64,000 nucleotides of DNA, from assembly GCA_003640645.1 (NCBI GenBank), contig QGHH01000010.1, positions 90,778-154,777 of the forward strand, given 5' to 3'. A program made the position numbers and the translations under genes. How positions within the stretch are numbered: the first letter of the stretch is position 1; each line of letters opens with the position of its first letter. The stretch is from Fredinandcohnia aciditolerans (GTDB taxonomy: Bacteria; Bacillota; Bacilli; Bacillales; Bacillaceae_L). Positions 27,764 to 37,002 of this stretch are shown piece by piece. The notes beneath the pieces are model-generated. The model made no database searches, was not told the origin of the DNA, and was given only the letters and a program-made list of their open reading frames with translations.

Positions 27764-28213
27764 TTAAAGGTCTTTCTCTGTTCGTACAACCATAACATCA
27801 CATTTTGCATATCGTGTAATATTTTCAGATACACTGCCTAATAGGAAACGCTCGACAGCATTTAAACCAGTTGCACCACATATGATTAAATCTATATCAT
27901 GTTTTGGTGCAATTTCTTTAGCGATTTTTATTTTAGGTGAACCGAATTCTAGTATTGTTTCGATGTCATCAATACCAGCTTCACTTGCAACATCCTTATA
28001 TTGATTAAGTAATTCTTTTCCATATTGCTCTGATTGCTCTGTTAAATTGTATTGATAAGCTCCTATCGTCGCAAACTGTTTTAAATCAATTATATGAGTA
28101 ATACTAAGTGTGGCATGATACCGCTTGCAAACATCGATTGCTTTCTTAAAAGCCCATTCCGCTTCCTTTGAACCATCAACAGCTACAAGAACTTTTTTAT
28201 AGGTAACTAGCAT
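27764..28213 (-). CDS. universal stress protein, UspA family
   Basis: A 149-residue single-domain USP. It has the ATP-binding signature G-x2-G-x9-G(S/T) in GATGLNAVERFLLGSVSENI and the N-terminal VAVDGSKEAEWAF, so it belongs to the ATP-binding type. Such proteins respond to starvation or stress; the exact role is unknown. Start ATG 28213 has only a weak GGGGGC ribosome site. It converges on argH and diverges from ald. Confidence 0.9.
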   Translation of the reverse strand: MLVTYKKVLVAVDGSKEAEWAFKKAIDVCKRYHATLSITHIIDLKQFATIGAYQYNLTEQSEQYGKELLNQYKDVASEAGIDDIETILEFGSPKIKIAKEIAPKHDIDLIICGATGLNAVERFLLGSVSENITRYAKCDVMVVRTEKDL

Positions 28214-28424
28214 TTTTTAGCCCCCTAAAATATAAAATTATCTTTCTACTTTTATTATAGTACTGGCAAGAACATTGAATATCATACATAATTGTATAAA
28301 ATTTGAACTTTTCCTTGATTATTAGGAAGAAAAATACTATTATGTAAGTGTTTTCATTATTGTTATAATCGTATTTTTAGTTCAAGTAATTAATCTATTG
28401 AAAATGAGATGAGGAGTGTTTTTC

Positions 28425-29546
28425 ATGCGAATTGGTGTACCTCGGGAGATAAAAAATAACGAAAACCGTGTTGCAATGACTCCAGCAGGTGTTGTGAATC
28501 TTGTAGGCTTCGGTCATGAAGTATATATTGAGACAAATGCGGGGCTTGGATCTGGTTTTACGGATGAACAATATGTTAATGCAGGAGCTACCATTGTTAG
28601 TACTGCAAGTGAGGCATGGCAAGTGGACATGGTTATGAAGGTAAAAGAGCCACTTCCAGAGGAATATCAACATTTCCGTGAAGGCTTACTCTTATTTACA
28701 TATTTACATTTAGCTGCAGAGCCTGAATTAACGAAAGCTCTTGTCGAGAAAAAAGTAATTGGGATCGCATATGAAACAGTGCAGCTCCAAAACCGTTCAC
28801 TTCCATTACTAACCCCAATGAGTGAAGTTGCAGGAAGAATGGCAACTCAGATAGGCGCGCAATTTTTAGAAAAGCCACATGGCGGAAAAGGGATTTTACT
28901 TGCTGGTGTGCCAGGTGTTCATCGTGGTAAAGTAACAGTGATTGGTGGAGGAGTTGCAGGTACGAATGCAGCTAAAATGGCAATTGGTTTAGGTGCCCAA
29001 GTGACAATTATTGATTTAAATCCAGAGCGACTTCGCCAGCTTGATGATATTTTCGGTGCGGATGTAACTACACTAATGTCAAACCCACTTAACATAGCGG
29101 AAGCGGTTGAGGAATCAGATCTTGTAATCGGTGCAGTCCTCATTCCTGGGGCAAAGGCGCCAAAACTTGTAACGGAAGAAATGATTAGAACAATGGCACC
29201 CGGTTCTGTGGTTGTAGATATCGCGATTGACCAAGGCGGAATTTTTGAAACGACAGATCGAATTACAACCCATGATAATCCAACATATGTCAAACATGAC
29301 GTGGTTCACTATGCAGTTGCGAACATGCCTGGAGCTGTACCGCGTACATCAACGTTTGCACTGACAAATGTAACCGTTCCTTATGCATTGTCAATTGCTA
29401 ATAAAGGATTTAAACAAGCTTGTTTAGAAAATGATGCGTTGTTTAAAGGGATTAATACATTAGATGGATATGTTACCTACAAGGCAGTTGCAGAAGCACA
29501 CGGAACTTCTTATTCAGATGCAAAAACACTCTTAGAAAACAGATAA
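28425..29546 (+). CDS. ald: alanine dehydrogenase
   Basis: Oxidatively deaminates L-alanine to pyruvate with NAD, supporting growth on alanine and sporulation. The 373-residue protein starts [20 protein letters not shown] and has the substrate-site region [20 protein letters not shown], and the NAD-binding [15 protein letters not shown] near residue 170. ATG 28425 follows GAGGAG; the frame extends three codons upstream without a ribosome site. A good -10 (TATAAT, 28364-28369) lies upstream but no clear -35. Monocistronic. Confidence 0.96.
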   Translation: MRIGVPREIKNNENRVAMTPAGVVNLVGFGHEVYIETNAGLGSGFTDEQYVNAGATIVSTASEAWQVDMVMKVKEPLPEEYQHFREGLLLFTYLHLAAEPELTKALVEKKVIGIAYETVQLQNRSLPLLTPMSEVAGRMATQIGAQFLEKPHGGKGILLAGVPGVHRGKVTVIGGGVAGTNAAKMAIGLGAQVTIIDLNPERLRQLDDIFGADVTTLMSNPLNIAEAVEESDLVIGAVLIPGAKAPKLVTEEMIRTMAPGSVVVDIAIDQGGIFETTDRITTHDNPTYVKHDVVHYAVANMPGAVPRTSTFALTNVTVPYALSIANKGFKQACLENDALFKGINTLDGYVTYKAVAEAHGTSYSDAKTLLENR

Positions 29547-29552
29547 TTTTTT

Positions 29553-29584
29553 GGGGATACCTTTCCTTGGGTATCCCTTTTATG
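29553..29584 (+). terminator. terminator after ald
   Basis: GGGATACC / GGTATCCC stem (8 bp) with an 8-nt loop, followed by TTTTATG. Confidence 0.85.
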
Positions 29585-29682
29585 TTCTTAATCATTGTCA
29601 CCATTTTTTATGCATAAAAATAAGATAAAGAAAGTCTGAATGAAGACAAACGTCTAACTAACTAGTAAGGGAGTGCTGAAAA

Positions 29683-30420
29683 ATGGGTTCATCTGTTTAT
29701 TATAATGAATCGTTAGCCCGATTTGTTCATCGACCAGCTAGTTCTTCACTAGATAATCCAAATCAACAAACTTATTATTCTAATTTTGTATCTGAACATA
29801 TTAAACAGCAGGAAAAATATAATGAACTCGTTAAAGAGTACATTAGAAGTAATGAAGGGCTAATCAAGCAATTAGCAGAAGAACAAAAAGGATTGCAACG
29901 CCAGTTTTTTAAATCTGAACAAAATCAAATGGAGAAGGATGAAAAGTTCTCTAAAAAAATAACGGAACAGAAAAACTTATTGGAGGTATTTATTGGCTTT
30001 ATGAAGAAACAAGAAAAATATAATGAGACAGCTACGAAGCAACAAGTGGATCATAAAGAACAGCTTGAAATTCTCCAAAAAATTGTACAAAATCAAGAAC
30101 TATTTAACAATAAAGTCTCTGAAAATATTAACCTAGTGAAAAAGCAATTTGACCAAATTATTGATTCTCTAAAAAATCATGAATTAATAAATGAAACCAT
30201 TGCTAATTACTTTGAGAAAAATGACGAAAAAGACCAAGAAATTGCATCAACCATGCTAGAGCAAAAGGAACTATTTTTCAAGGTACTAAATGGTTTACAG
30301 GATAATAAAGAGCAATACGATATTTTATTTGATTATTTACGTAATCAAGATAATTTTAACCATAAACTGTTTGAATACCTCTGCTCACAATTTGAGGAGG
30401 AAAAAAATGCAGTGAATTAG
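29683..30420 (+). CDS. repetitive coiled-coil protein of unknown function
   Basis: I do not recognise this family. The 245-residue protein is soluble, highly charged and rich in Lys, Glu, Gln and Asn. After a 35-residue N-terminal tail (with YYNESLARF), it is almost entirely predicted helical. A short pattern of the type Q-E-x-(Y/F/I)-N recurs at about residues 43, 110, 138, 166, 195 and 222. The later copies are spaced 27-29 residues, about four heptads. It has one cysteine, near the C-terminus (EYLCSQF). ATG 29683 follows AAGGGAG. It stands alone between the ald and peptidase terminators. A scaffold or cell-surface/spore structural role is possible, but nothing in the context proves it. Confidence 0.8.
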   Translation: MGSSVYYNESLARFVHRPASSSLDNPNQQTYYSNFVSEHIKQQEKYNELVKEYIRSNEGLIKQLAEEQKGLQRQFFKSEQNQMEKDEKFSKKITEQKNLLEVFIGFMKKQEKYNETATKQQVDHKEQLEILQKIVQNQELFNNKVSENINLVKKQFDQIIDSLKNHELINETIANYFEKNDEKDQEIASTMLEQKELFFKVLNGLQDNKEQYDILFDYLRNQDNFNHKLFEYLCSQFEEEKNAVN

Positions 30421-30445
30421 GAAGTCTCACGACTAAGAAAGTACA

Positions 30446-30475
30446 GAAAGGACCGCTCAGGGTCCTTTTCATTTA
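30446..30475. terminator. terminator between the coiled-coil gene and the M24 peptidase gene
   Basis: AAAGGACC / GGTCCTTT stem (8 bp) with loop GCTCAG, then TCATTTATTTT on the plus strand and TTTCTG on the minus strand. Confidence 0.8.
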
Positions 30476-31567
30476 TTTTATGAGTAGTTCCTTAGGGAAT
30501 TTTGTAAGTGTTTGGGCTCCATCAGCGGTGATAATCATATCATCTTCAATTCGAACTCCGCCAATTTCTGGAGCATAGATTCCTGGTTCAATTGTAAATA
30601 CCATACCCTTTTGTAAGAGCATATCATTTGTTTCATTCATAGAAGGAAATTCATGAACATCAATTCCAAGTCCGTGTCCAATTCGGTGGGTAAAATATTC
30701 ACCAAAGCCAGCATTGGATATAATGGTACGAGCTGCACGATCGATATCGCCAATTCTGGTTCCTGGCTTACAAATATCCACCGCTGCTAATTGAGCTTTT
30801 AACACAGTGTCATAAACCTCACGTTGTTGGTCAGAGACCTCTCCAAATGCAACTGTTCTAGTTATATCAGAGCAATAACCATCGAGAACAACACCTAAAT
30901 CGAAAAGAACAAAATCTCCTTTTTGAATGGTTTCAAGTCCTGGTTTTCCATGTGGAGCAGCGGTTTTTAAACCTGTTAATACCATTGTATCAAAGGACAT
31001 TTGACGGATTCCTTTTTTCTTCAATTCAAACTCAATTGTGGCAAGAACATCTAATTCTGATTTACCTTGGGCAATTGCCTGTACACCCACCTCTACTCCA
31101 TAATCGGCAAGCTTTGCTGCATCTTCTAGAATAGAAATCTCTTTCTCTTCTTTAATCATCCGTAAAGTATGTAATTTTTCCTCAGCAGAAACGAAAGATG
31201 TGGATGGGAATAATTTTTGAATTTGTTCAAAACGATCAACGGTTAAATGTTCTTTTTCAAGAGCTAATGTTGAGACAGTAATGTTTCGTTTTGATAGTGT
31301 ATTTTGGATGAGTTCCCATGGATTATCTGTATCACTATATCCAATGATTTCATATTCCCAGCCAGCATTACGTGCCTGGGCAAATTCCATATTTGGACAA
31401 ATTAAAATGGGCTCTTCCTGTTGAAAAACGAATAAACCAAGGAGTCTTTCGTGTGGTTCGGTATAAAAGTTTGTTAAATAAAATACGTTTGGAGTAGACG
31501 TAATAAAACTACATGTAATGTCCTTTTCTGTTAACCAACTAGAAAGTTGTTGTAATCGTTGATTCAT
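30473..31567 (-). CDS. Xaa-Pro peptidase, M24 family
   Basis: A metallopeptidase that removes residues next to proline, used in peptide turnover. The 364-residue protein has an N-terminal creatinase-like domain (about 1-130) and a C-terminal pita-bread domain. The metal ligands are visible in VLDGYCSDITRT (Asp pair), HRIGHGLGIDVHE (His), FTIEPGIY (Glu) and GGVRIEDD (Glu). Start ATG 31567 has a GGAAG ribosome site. It is closest in plan to PepQ/YpdF-type enzymes; dipeptidase versus aminopeptidase P cannot be settled. Divergent from ytkL. Confidence 0.92.
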   Translation of the reverse strand: MNQRLQQLSSWLTEKDITCSFITSTPNVFYLTNFYTEPHERLLGLFVFQQEEPILICPNMEFAQARNAGWEYEIIGYSDTDNPWELIQNTLSKRNITVSTLALEKEHLTVDRFEQIQKLFPSTSFVSAEEKLHTLRMIKEEKEISILEDAAKLADYGVEVGVQAIAQGKSELDVLATIEFELKKKGIRQMSFDTMVLTGLKTAAPHGKPGLETIQKGDFVLFDLGVVLDGYCSDITRTVAFGEVSDQQREVYDTVLKAQLAAVDICKPGTRIGDIDRAARTIISNAGFGEYFTHRIGHGLGIDVHEFPSMNETNDMLLQKGMVFTIEPGIYAPEIGGVRIEDDMIITADGAQTLTKFPKELLIK

Positions 31568-31783
31568 TCATAACACTTCCTTTTAAATAATAAGGGACAT
31601 TTTTTATTTTAGCACTTTGTGGAATGAAGCGGAAGGTGTGATCCTTTTCCTATTATCATATTCATTTTTGGAGCAGGGTTTGTTTTACGAAGGAAAAGGG
31701 TATAAAAAAGAAGGAAAGTAAGCTATTAAAAAGAAGTACTAATAGTAAGGTTCCTATATAGAATTATGGAAGGGGAGATACAT

Positions 31784-32467
31784 ATGAAAGTATCCTATCA
31801 TGGTCATTCTGTTGTAAAAATTGAAACAGGTGGAAAAACGATCATCATTGACCCATTTATCACAGGAAATCCTAATACAGATTTAAAAGCATCTGAGGAA
31901 AAGGTGGATGTCATTTTACTTACACATGGTCATGGAGATCATGTCGGAGACACTGTAGACCTAGCTAAACGCAACTCGAGTCTTGTGGTAGCGCCAAATG
32001 AACTTGCAGTCTATTTAGGCTGGCAAGGCTTGAATGTACATCCAATGCATATTGGTGGTGCCCATCAGTTTGATTTTGGGAAGGTAAAGTTTACTCTAGC
32101 CTTTCATGGTTCAAGCGTCGAAATTCCTGAAAAACAGGAATTTGTATACACAGGAATGCCAGGTGGCATCTTGTTTAGTGCTGAAGGAAAAACAATCTAC
32201 CATGCAGGAGATACCGCACTATTCTATGATATGAAATTGATTGGTGAGCTTAATGAGGTCGACGTTGCCTTTCTACCAATTGGAGATAATTTCACGATGG
32301 GACCAGACGATGCACTAATTGCAGCTGAGTGGTTAAAAGCAAAAACTGTCGTGCCAATTCACTATAATACTTTCCCTGTTATTAAGCAGGATGCGGACGA
32401 TTTTGTCTCAAGACTTACATCTGCTGATGGCAAAGTTTTAACAGCAGGTGACACAATTGAATTGTAA
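31784..32467 (+). CDS. ytkL: metal-dependent hydrolase, UPF0173 (YtkL)
   Basis: A 227-residue metallo-beta-lactamase-fold hydrolase of unknown substrate. The metal motif [10 protein letters not shown] is near residue 53; further ligands are in YHAGDTA and VPIHYNTFP. Length and motif spacing match the UPF0173 family. ATG 31784 follows AAGGGGAG; the six extra codons upstream are less likely. It is followed by a terminator, so it is monocistronic. Confidence 0.92.
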   Translation: MKVSYHGHSVVKIETGGKTIIIDPFITGNPNTDLKASEEKVDVILLTHGHGDHVGDTVDLAKRNSSLVVAPNELAVYLGWQGLNVHPMHIGGAHQFDFGKVKFTLAFHGSSVEIPEKQEFVYTGMPGGILFSAEGKTIYHAGDTALFYDMKLIGELNEVDVAFLPIGDNFTMGPDDALIAAEWLKAKTVVPIHYNTFPVIKQDADDFVSRLTSADGKVLTAGDTIEL

Positions 32468-32475
32468 AACGAACA

Positions 32476-32504
32476 AAGGCGTGAGGAATCACGTCTTTTT
32501 TTTA
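32476..32504 (+). terminator. terminator after ytkL
   Basis: GGCGTGA / TCACGTC stem (one G-U pair) with loop GGAA, then TTTTTTT. Confidence 0.85.
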
Positions 32505-32552
32505 TGCATGCTTCATAGAATGATACAAGCATAGGTTAGAGGAGGTAAAAGG

Positions 32553-32795
32553 ATGCATAATAGATTGTTACTATGTTTATTGCTTTGTGGTGTCTTACTT
32601 TACTACGGGGTTCCAAGACTATCAATCGGAGCGGAAGGATTAGAAGGAGTATTCGCTCTTTCATGGTTAGTTTTTGCCTTGATTGTAGTTAGTGGAAATT
32701 TAATTGGGTTATTATATAACCCGAAGTCTGCTCAGAAAACGACAAGTCCACAAGCTGTCACTGCAAAACGTCGACAAAGAATGCGGAATTACTAA
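32553..32795 (+). CDS. small membrane protein, unknown function
   Basis: I do not recognise this 80-residue protein. It has two hydrophobic segments (about residues 3-18 and 33-54) and a basic tail (AKRRQRMRNY), consistent with a two-pass inner-membrane protein with its C-terminus in the cytosol. ATG 32553 follows AGAGGAGG at good distance. It stands between the ytkL terminator and ytoI, with no terminator of its own before ytoI, so the two may be co-transcribed. Confidence 0.7.
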   Translation: MHNRLLLCLLLCGVLLYYGVPRLSIGAEGLEGVFALSWLVFALIVVSGNLIGLLYNPKSAQKTTSPQAVTAKRRQRMRNY

Positions 32796-32899
32796 TATCG
32801 CCATAACTATTAAAATTGAATAAACCTTGCTTCACCCGTATAATAAGAGATAAGAATTAACGGAACTAGACAAAGAATGATTATTAGAGGGTGAAGAGC

Positions 32900-34210
32900 T
32901 TGGCGACAAAGCATGAGCAAATTTTACAGTATATTGACACACTTCCGATTGGTGAGAAAATTTCAGTTCGACAAATTGCAAAGGATATGAAAGTGAGCGA
33001 AGGAACGGCTTATCGTGCTATTAAAGATGCGGAAAATAAGGGATACGTAAGTACTATTGAACGTGTAGGAACCATTCGTATTGAACGAAAAAAGAAAGAA
33101 AACTTCGAAAAGCTAACTTTTGCTGAGGTTGTCAATATTGTTGATGGACAAGTGCTTGGGGGAAAAGCAGGGCTGCATAAAACACTCAATAAATTTGTTA
33201 TCGGTGCTATGAAGCTAGAAGCAATGATGCGTTATACAGGTGCAGGAAACCTTTTAATTGTTGGTAACCGAACAAAGGCACATGAGTATGCTTTAAATGC
33301 AGGAGCTGCTGTTTTAATAACAGGTGGTTTTGACACAGAAGATGAAGTGAAAAAACTTGCAGATGAGTTGCAACTGCCAATCATATCGAGTAGTTATGAT
33401 ACGTTTACGGTTGCAACTATGATCAACCGTGCTATCTATGACCAACTTATAAAAAAAGAAATTGTCTTAGTTGAGGATATCTTAACGCCAAAAACTGAGA
33501 CGGTAAGCCTCCATACCTCGGATAAGGTAGAGAAATGGTATGAACATAATATCGAAACAGGTCATGGTCGTTATCCTGTCGTAGATAATCAATCAAAGGT
33601 TGTTGGAATGGTAACAGCAAAGGATATTATGGGACAGGATCTGAATACGCTCATTGAAAAGGTGATGACCAAACAACCAATGACCGTTAATGGAAAAACA
33701 TCGGTTGCATCTGTATCACATATGATGGTGTGGGAAGGTATTGAAATGCTGCCAGTCGTGGACCAATCGAATCGTTTGCAAGGGATTATTAGTCGTCAGG
33801 ACGTACTAAAGGCTATGCAAATGATTGGTCGCCAACCTCAAGTAGGAGAAACGATTGATGATATCGTGACAAATCAATTCGTGGATATTTCTGCTGATGG
33901 TGAAGCCATTTACCAATGTGAAGTAACTCCACAAATGACAAACCACTTGGGCACTATTTCCTACGGGGTATTTACCACGATTGTCACTGAGGCAGCAAGT
34001 AGGGTATTAAAATCCTTTAAAAAGGGAGATTTGGTTATCGAGAATATGACGGTTTATTTTATGAGACCCGTTCAAATTGATAGTCTAATGGAAATTCATC
34101 CAAGAGTTCTAGAGGTTGGAAGAAGATTTGGTAAGGTCGATGTTGAAGTTTTCCATGGCGGAGTCGTTGTAGGAAAAGCTATGATGATGGCACAGCTAAT
34201 TGAACGATAA
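32900..34210 (+). CDS. ytoI: CBS/hotdog regulator-like protein YtoI
   Basis: A 436-residue multidomain protein: an N-terminal helix-turn-helix (about 1-60, KISVRQIAKDMKVSEGTAYR), a DRTGG domain (about 70-180), a pair of CBS domains (about 190-310, with GHGRYPVVDNQ and MLPVVDQSN), and a C-terminal hotdog thioesterase-like domain (about 315-436). This order suggests a DNA-binding protein tuned by an adenine nucleotide and possibly an acyl-CoA; the ligand is unknown. The TTG at 32900 is chosen because GAGGGTG ends seven bases before it; the GTG at 32891 overlaps that site. Confidence 0.9.
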   Translation: MATKHEQILQYIDTLPIGEKISVRQIAKDMKVSEGTAYRAIKDAENKGYVSTIERVGTIRIERKKKENFEKLTFAEVVNIVDGQVLGGKAGLHKTLNKFVIGAMKLEAMMRYTGAGNLLIVGNRTKAHEYALNAGAAVLITGGFDTEDEVKKLADELQLPIISSSYDTFTVATMINRAIYDQLIKKEIVLVEDILTPKTETVSLHTSDKVEKWYEHNIETGHGRYPVVDNQSKVVGMVTAKDIMGQDLNTLIEKVMTKQPMTVNGKTSVASVSHMMVWEGIEMLPVVDQSNRLQGIISRQDVLKAMQMIGRQPQVGETIDDIVTNQFVDISADGEAIYQCEVTPQMTNHLGTISYGVFTTIVTEAASRVLKSFKKGDLVIENMTVYFMRPVQIDSLMEIHPRVLEVGRRFGKVDVEVFHGGVVVGKAMMMAQLIER

Positions 34211-34226
34211 GGATAAGCACGAACAA

Positions 34227-34254
34227 AAAAAGACGCTGTTACGCGTCTTTTTCT
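34227..34254. terminator. bidirectional terminator between ytoI and ytpI
   Basis: Perfect 10-bp stem AAAAAGACGC / GCGTCTTTTT with loop TGTTAC. The A/T-rich arms allow use on both strands. Confidence 0.88.
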
Positions 34255-34262
34255 CGGTCTAA

Positions 34263-34562
34263 TTAACTTTGTTGTTCAGCTTCTTTAAGTACATATGGAA
34301 GATAATGCTTATAAGCACGAATGCCTGCCCAAATGCTTCCACCACCAACTAATAGTAGGACTGTCCCAATTATATATGAGATTGTAGATGGATGAACGAA
34401 ATACGTATTTAAACCAAATAGCGCAACAAAAAGTCCTAAGGCAATACTAGATTTCGCTGAGAGCCATTGTTTTTCAATTGGACGTCTTGTGCGGAAGTAT
34501 TTTGTTTTATAATAAAAATAAAATACAAGTGCAAATATGATTAGAAAAACGAGAATTTGCAT
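34263..34562 (-). CDS. ytpI: YtpI-family membrane protein
   Basis: A 99-residue protein with three hydrophobic segments (about 3-19, 38-55, 64-82), a basic loop RTRRPIEKQW between the first two and an acidic tail. Function unknown; the family is confined to Bacillaceae and relatives. ATG 34562 follows GGAGGAAA. It lies in the same ytoI-ytpI-nrnA order as in B. subtilis and is divergent from nrnA. Confidence 0.88.
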   Translation of the reverse strand: MQILVFLIIFALVFYFYYKTKYFRTRRPIEKQWLSAKSSIALGLFVALFGLNTYFVHPSTISYIIGTVLLLVGGGSIWAGIRAYKHYLPYVLKEAEQQS

Positions 34563-34679
34563 GAGAAGTTTCCTCCAATTCTAGATTACTATACCTATTG
34601 TAACCAGAACCAATTCAAATTGCTAGTGAATAGAATGTGGAAACTTGGTGACGAAAAGAAGCGAAAAAGGAGAACTCTA

Positions 34680-35621
34680 ATGATTCAATCTATTCTTAAA
34701 ACAATTCGTGATTTTGAGACGATCATCATTCATCGCCACGTACGACCAGACCCTGATGCCTATGGCTCACAGTGTGGTCTAGCAGAAATTCTAAAAGCAT
34801 CCTACCCTTCTAAAAAAGTTTTTGTTGTTGGCGAGGATGAGCCCTCTTTACTTTTCCTAAAGGAAATGGACCAAGTTTCAGATGAGATGTATAAAGGAGC
34901 ATTAGTGATTGTCTGTGATACGGCTAACCAAGGCAGAATTTCAGACGAGCGGTATAATCGCGGGAAAAAATTAATTAAAATCGATCATCATCCCAATGAA
35001 GATCCATATGGAGACCTTTTATGGGTGGATACTAGTGCCAGCTCTTGCAGTGAGATGATCTATGAGTTTTACCTCCAAGGGAAGAATCACGGATTAACTC
35101 TTTCAACGGATGCCGCGAGACTTCTTTTTGCTGGAATTGTAGGAGACACAGGTAGATTCTTATTTCCTAGTACAAATCCAAAGACATTTACATACGTTGG
35201 AGAATTAATTGAATTTGGTTTTCATTTCCCAGATGTTTACGAGAATTTATATAAAACAAAGGAAAATGTAGCACGCCTAAGTGGCTATGTCCTTCAAAAT
35301 TACAAAGTCACCGAAGATGGTGTAGGGTCTATGGTAATTCCAAATGAGATCCTGAAAGAATACAAAGTAACACCTACAGAAGCATCCCAATTGGTAAGTA
35401 ACTTAGGAAATATTGAAAATATTAAGGCATGGGTGTTTTTCGTCGAGGAAAAAGATCAAATCCGTGTTCGCTTACGTTCTAAGGGACCTGTGATAAACGG
35501 GGTAGCAAAAAAATATAATGGTGGTGGGCACCCACTCGCATCAGGAGCCACCATTTACTCGTGGAAAGAGGTAGAAAACGTCATTTCTGACCTACGGAAG
35601 GTATGCAATCAGGTTAACTAA
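34680..35621 (+). CDS. nrnA: oligoribonuclease / pAp phosphatase NrnA
   Basis: A DHH/DHHA1 enzyme that degrades 2-5 nt RNA oligomers and dephosphorylates 3'-phosphoadenosine-5'-phosphate; it may also finish c-di-nucleotide breakdown via pGpG/pApA. The 313-residue protein has HVRPDPDAYGSQ, VCDTA, the DHH motif in KIDHHPNED, and the C-terminal GGGHPLASGA. ATG 34680 follows AAAGGAGAA; the open frame extends upstream through the ytpI start region but is not protein-like there. B. subtilis ytqI occupies this position. Confidence 0.95.
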   Translation: MIQSILKTIRDFETIIIHRHVRPDPDAYGSQCGLAEILKASYPSKKVFVVGEDEPSLLFLKEMDQVSDEMYKGALVIVCDTANQGRISDERYNRGKKLIKIDHHPNEDPYGDLLWVDTSASSCSEMIYEFYLQGKNHGLTLSTDAARLLFAGIVGDTGRFLFPSTNPKTFTYVGELIEFGFHFPDVYENLYKTKENVARLSGYVLQNYKVTEDGVGSMVIPNEILKEYKVTPTEASQLVSNLGNIENIKAWVFFVEEKDQIRVRLRSKGPVINGVAKKYNGGGHPLASGATIYSWKEVENVISDLRKVCNQVN

Positions 35622-35656
35622 AAAAATAAAGTCGCTCCATTTGCCTGCGACTTTAT
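35621..35656. terminator. bidirectional hairpin between nrnA and the small gene at 35656
   Basis: Perfect 10-bp stem ATAAAGTCGC / GCGACTTTAT. The minus strand follows it with six T (35626-35621), making it a clear terminator for the minus-strand gene; the plus-strand tail is weak. Confidence 0.8.
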
Positions 35657-35844
35657 CAGCTATCTACTTTTACGGGAATGAACCATGAACCTAGATCTGT
35701 TACTTCTTCAAGGACATTGAGGTCTAATGCTTGAATTTCTTTTTTTAACGCATTTACAACTTCAGGGGATTCTGCATAAGCGGAGTACCCTTTTTTAATT
35801 CTTGCCATTTTTTCATTTAATAATTTTCTCCGGTTAATATACAT
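35656..35844 (-). CDS. small YtzJ-like protein, 62 residues
   Basis: A 62-residue basic protein starting MYINRRKLLNEKMARIKKGY and ending GSWFIPVKVDS. No membrane segment or known domain is visible. ATG 35844 follows AAGGAGG, a strong ribosome site, and the gene has its own terminator, so it is very likely real. A similarly placed small gene exists in other Bacillaceae between nrnA and ytrI; I am not certain of the name. Function unknown, possibly sporulation-linked through its neighbours. Confidence 0.75.
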   Translation of the reverse strand: MYINRRKLLNEKMARIKKGYSAYAESPEVVNALKKEIQALDLNVLEEVTDLGSWFIPVKVDS

Positions 35845-35961
35845 AAATTCCCTCCTTAAGTGTTTTCTTTTATTTTATTGCATTTTCGCCTAAAAATGCT
35901 ACATTATTTTTAAATTTTCTAAAAATTAATACATATTTGTAACAAAATAGTCACTTTTTCC

Positions 35962-35990
35962 TAAAAAAAGCCTCCGGAAGGGAAGCTTTT
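35962..35990 (-). terminator. terminator of the ytrH-ytrI operon
   Basis: On the minus strand AAAGCTTCC / GGAGGCTTT (one G-U pair) with loop CTTCC, followed by TTTTAGG, directly after the ytrI stop. Confidence 0.78.
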
Positions 35991-36494
35991 TCATTTAACA
36001 AGTTCGATATTTAATGAAATTTCAAGTGTTGTATCGACAAAAACCGTGTGGATTTTGAGTTTGTAAGTTTTATCATCCATTTCGTAAAGTCTGTTTTCAA
36101 TTGTTCTAAAAAGAAGTTCTTTGTTTTTCGATAATGATTGAATATCCTGTCCGATTAATGAGTTAAGGTCCTCCAACACAGCGGTTTTCATATGGTGGAG
36201 ATCGAGTGAACTGAGTTCTACTTTTTTTCTGTTTGCGAACACGATTTCAAAGTCTTGGATTTTTAACTTGCTTTTATTTTCTTCATTTAACTTTTTTGCA
36301 TCTTCAATTAAAATTTCTTTGCTTTTTTGTAAGTCGGCAATTTCAAGCTCTTGTTCTGAAATTTTTTGTATTTGTTTATCTTGCAGTATCCCAAACTGAA
36401 ATAAAAAGACAAACCAACTAATCAAGGCACCGATTACAACACCTGCGAAAAATCGTTGCCAGCCTGGTTTTTGATGATAAGGGGGGACTCTCAT
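35991..36494 (-). CDS. ytrI: sporulation protein YtrI
   Basis: A 167-residue membrane protein needed for efficient sporulation in B. subtilis, where it is a mother-cell (sigma-E) gene. It starts MRVPPYHQKPGWQRFFAG, has one membrane segment (about 16-35), then a coiled-coil (about 42-78) and a C-terminal mixed domain. The ATG at 36494 overlaps the ytrH stop codon (TAATG), so the pair is translationally coupled. The open frame continues upstream inside ytrH, but only in the wrong frame. Confidence 0.93.
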   Translation of the reverse strand: MRVPPYHQKPGWQRFFAGVVIGALISWFVFLFQFGILQDKQIQKISEQELEIADLQKSKEILIEDAKKLNEENKSKLKIQDFEIVFANRKKVELSSLDLHHMKTAVLEDLNSLIGQDIQSLSKNKELLFRTIENRLYEMDDKTYKLKIHTVFVDTTLEISLNIELVK

Positions 36495-36832
36495 TATGAG
36501 ATATGCTCCTGGGTGAACCATTCAATTATTCTCCATCCGAATTGTGCTCCACCCATTGCAGAAACAATTAGCAGAAATTGTTTAAAAACATCTTTCGTTT
36601 GACCTAAAAATATTCCTCTTTCAAAACTATAAAAAGCATCAAATGTTCCACCAATTGCAGCAACAAGTGCCCAAATCTTTAACTTGCTGGCAACCGAATA
36701 GATTTCAGATAAAGGCGCTTGACCCGAAATGAAGGCTCCAAGACCTCCAATAAGGGAACCACCTAAAAGTACCCCAAGTGCAATAAAGAAACTATGAATA
36801 AATGCAGGCATAAACGCCTCTTTTACTTCCAT
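36494..36832 (-). CDS. ytrH: sporulation membrane protein YtrH
   Basis: A 112-residue protein with several hydrophobic segments (about 10-32, 50-68, 83-100). The family is restricted to spore formers and acts with YtrI in the mother cell. The segment KIWALVAAIGGTFDAF is typical. ATG 36832 follows AGAAGGTG. It is divergent from dnaE; a possible sigma-E-like -10 (CTACAAT on the minus strand) lies upstream, but I would not rely on it. Confidence 0.93.
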   Translation of the reverse strand: MEVKEAFMPAFIHSFFIALGVLLGGSLIGGLGAFISGQAPLSEIYSVASKLKIWALVAAIGGTFDAFYSFERGIFLGQTKDVFKQFLLIVSAMGGAQFGWRIIEWFTQEHIS

Positions 36833-37002
36833 ATGGACACCTTCTTTTAAATAATTGTAGTTGCGGAAGCTTTTAATACATGTATATGGACAAACAATTG
36901 ATTCTATGAGTTTTGTTTTGCTTGTTTCATAAATAGGTCTATAATTGAAATATCAAATAGGTGGGACGTAGAAATTAATTATATGAAAAAGGTGTGATTT
37001 GA

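Noticed and set aside
31568-31783. Riboswitch upstream of ytkL
   Set aside because: The 216-bp gap is AT-rich and shows no motif of a known riboswitch class.
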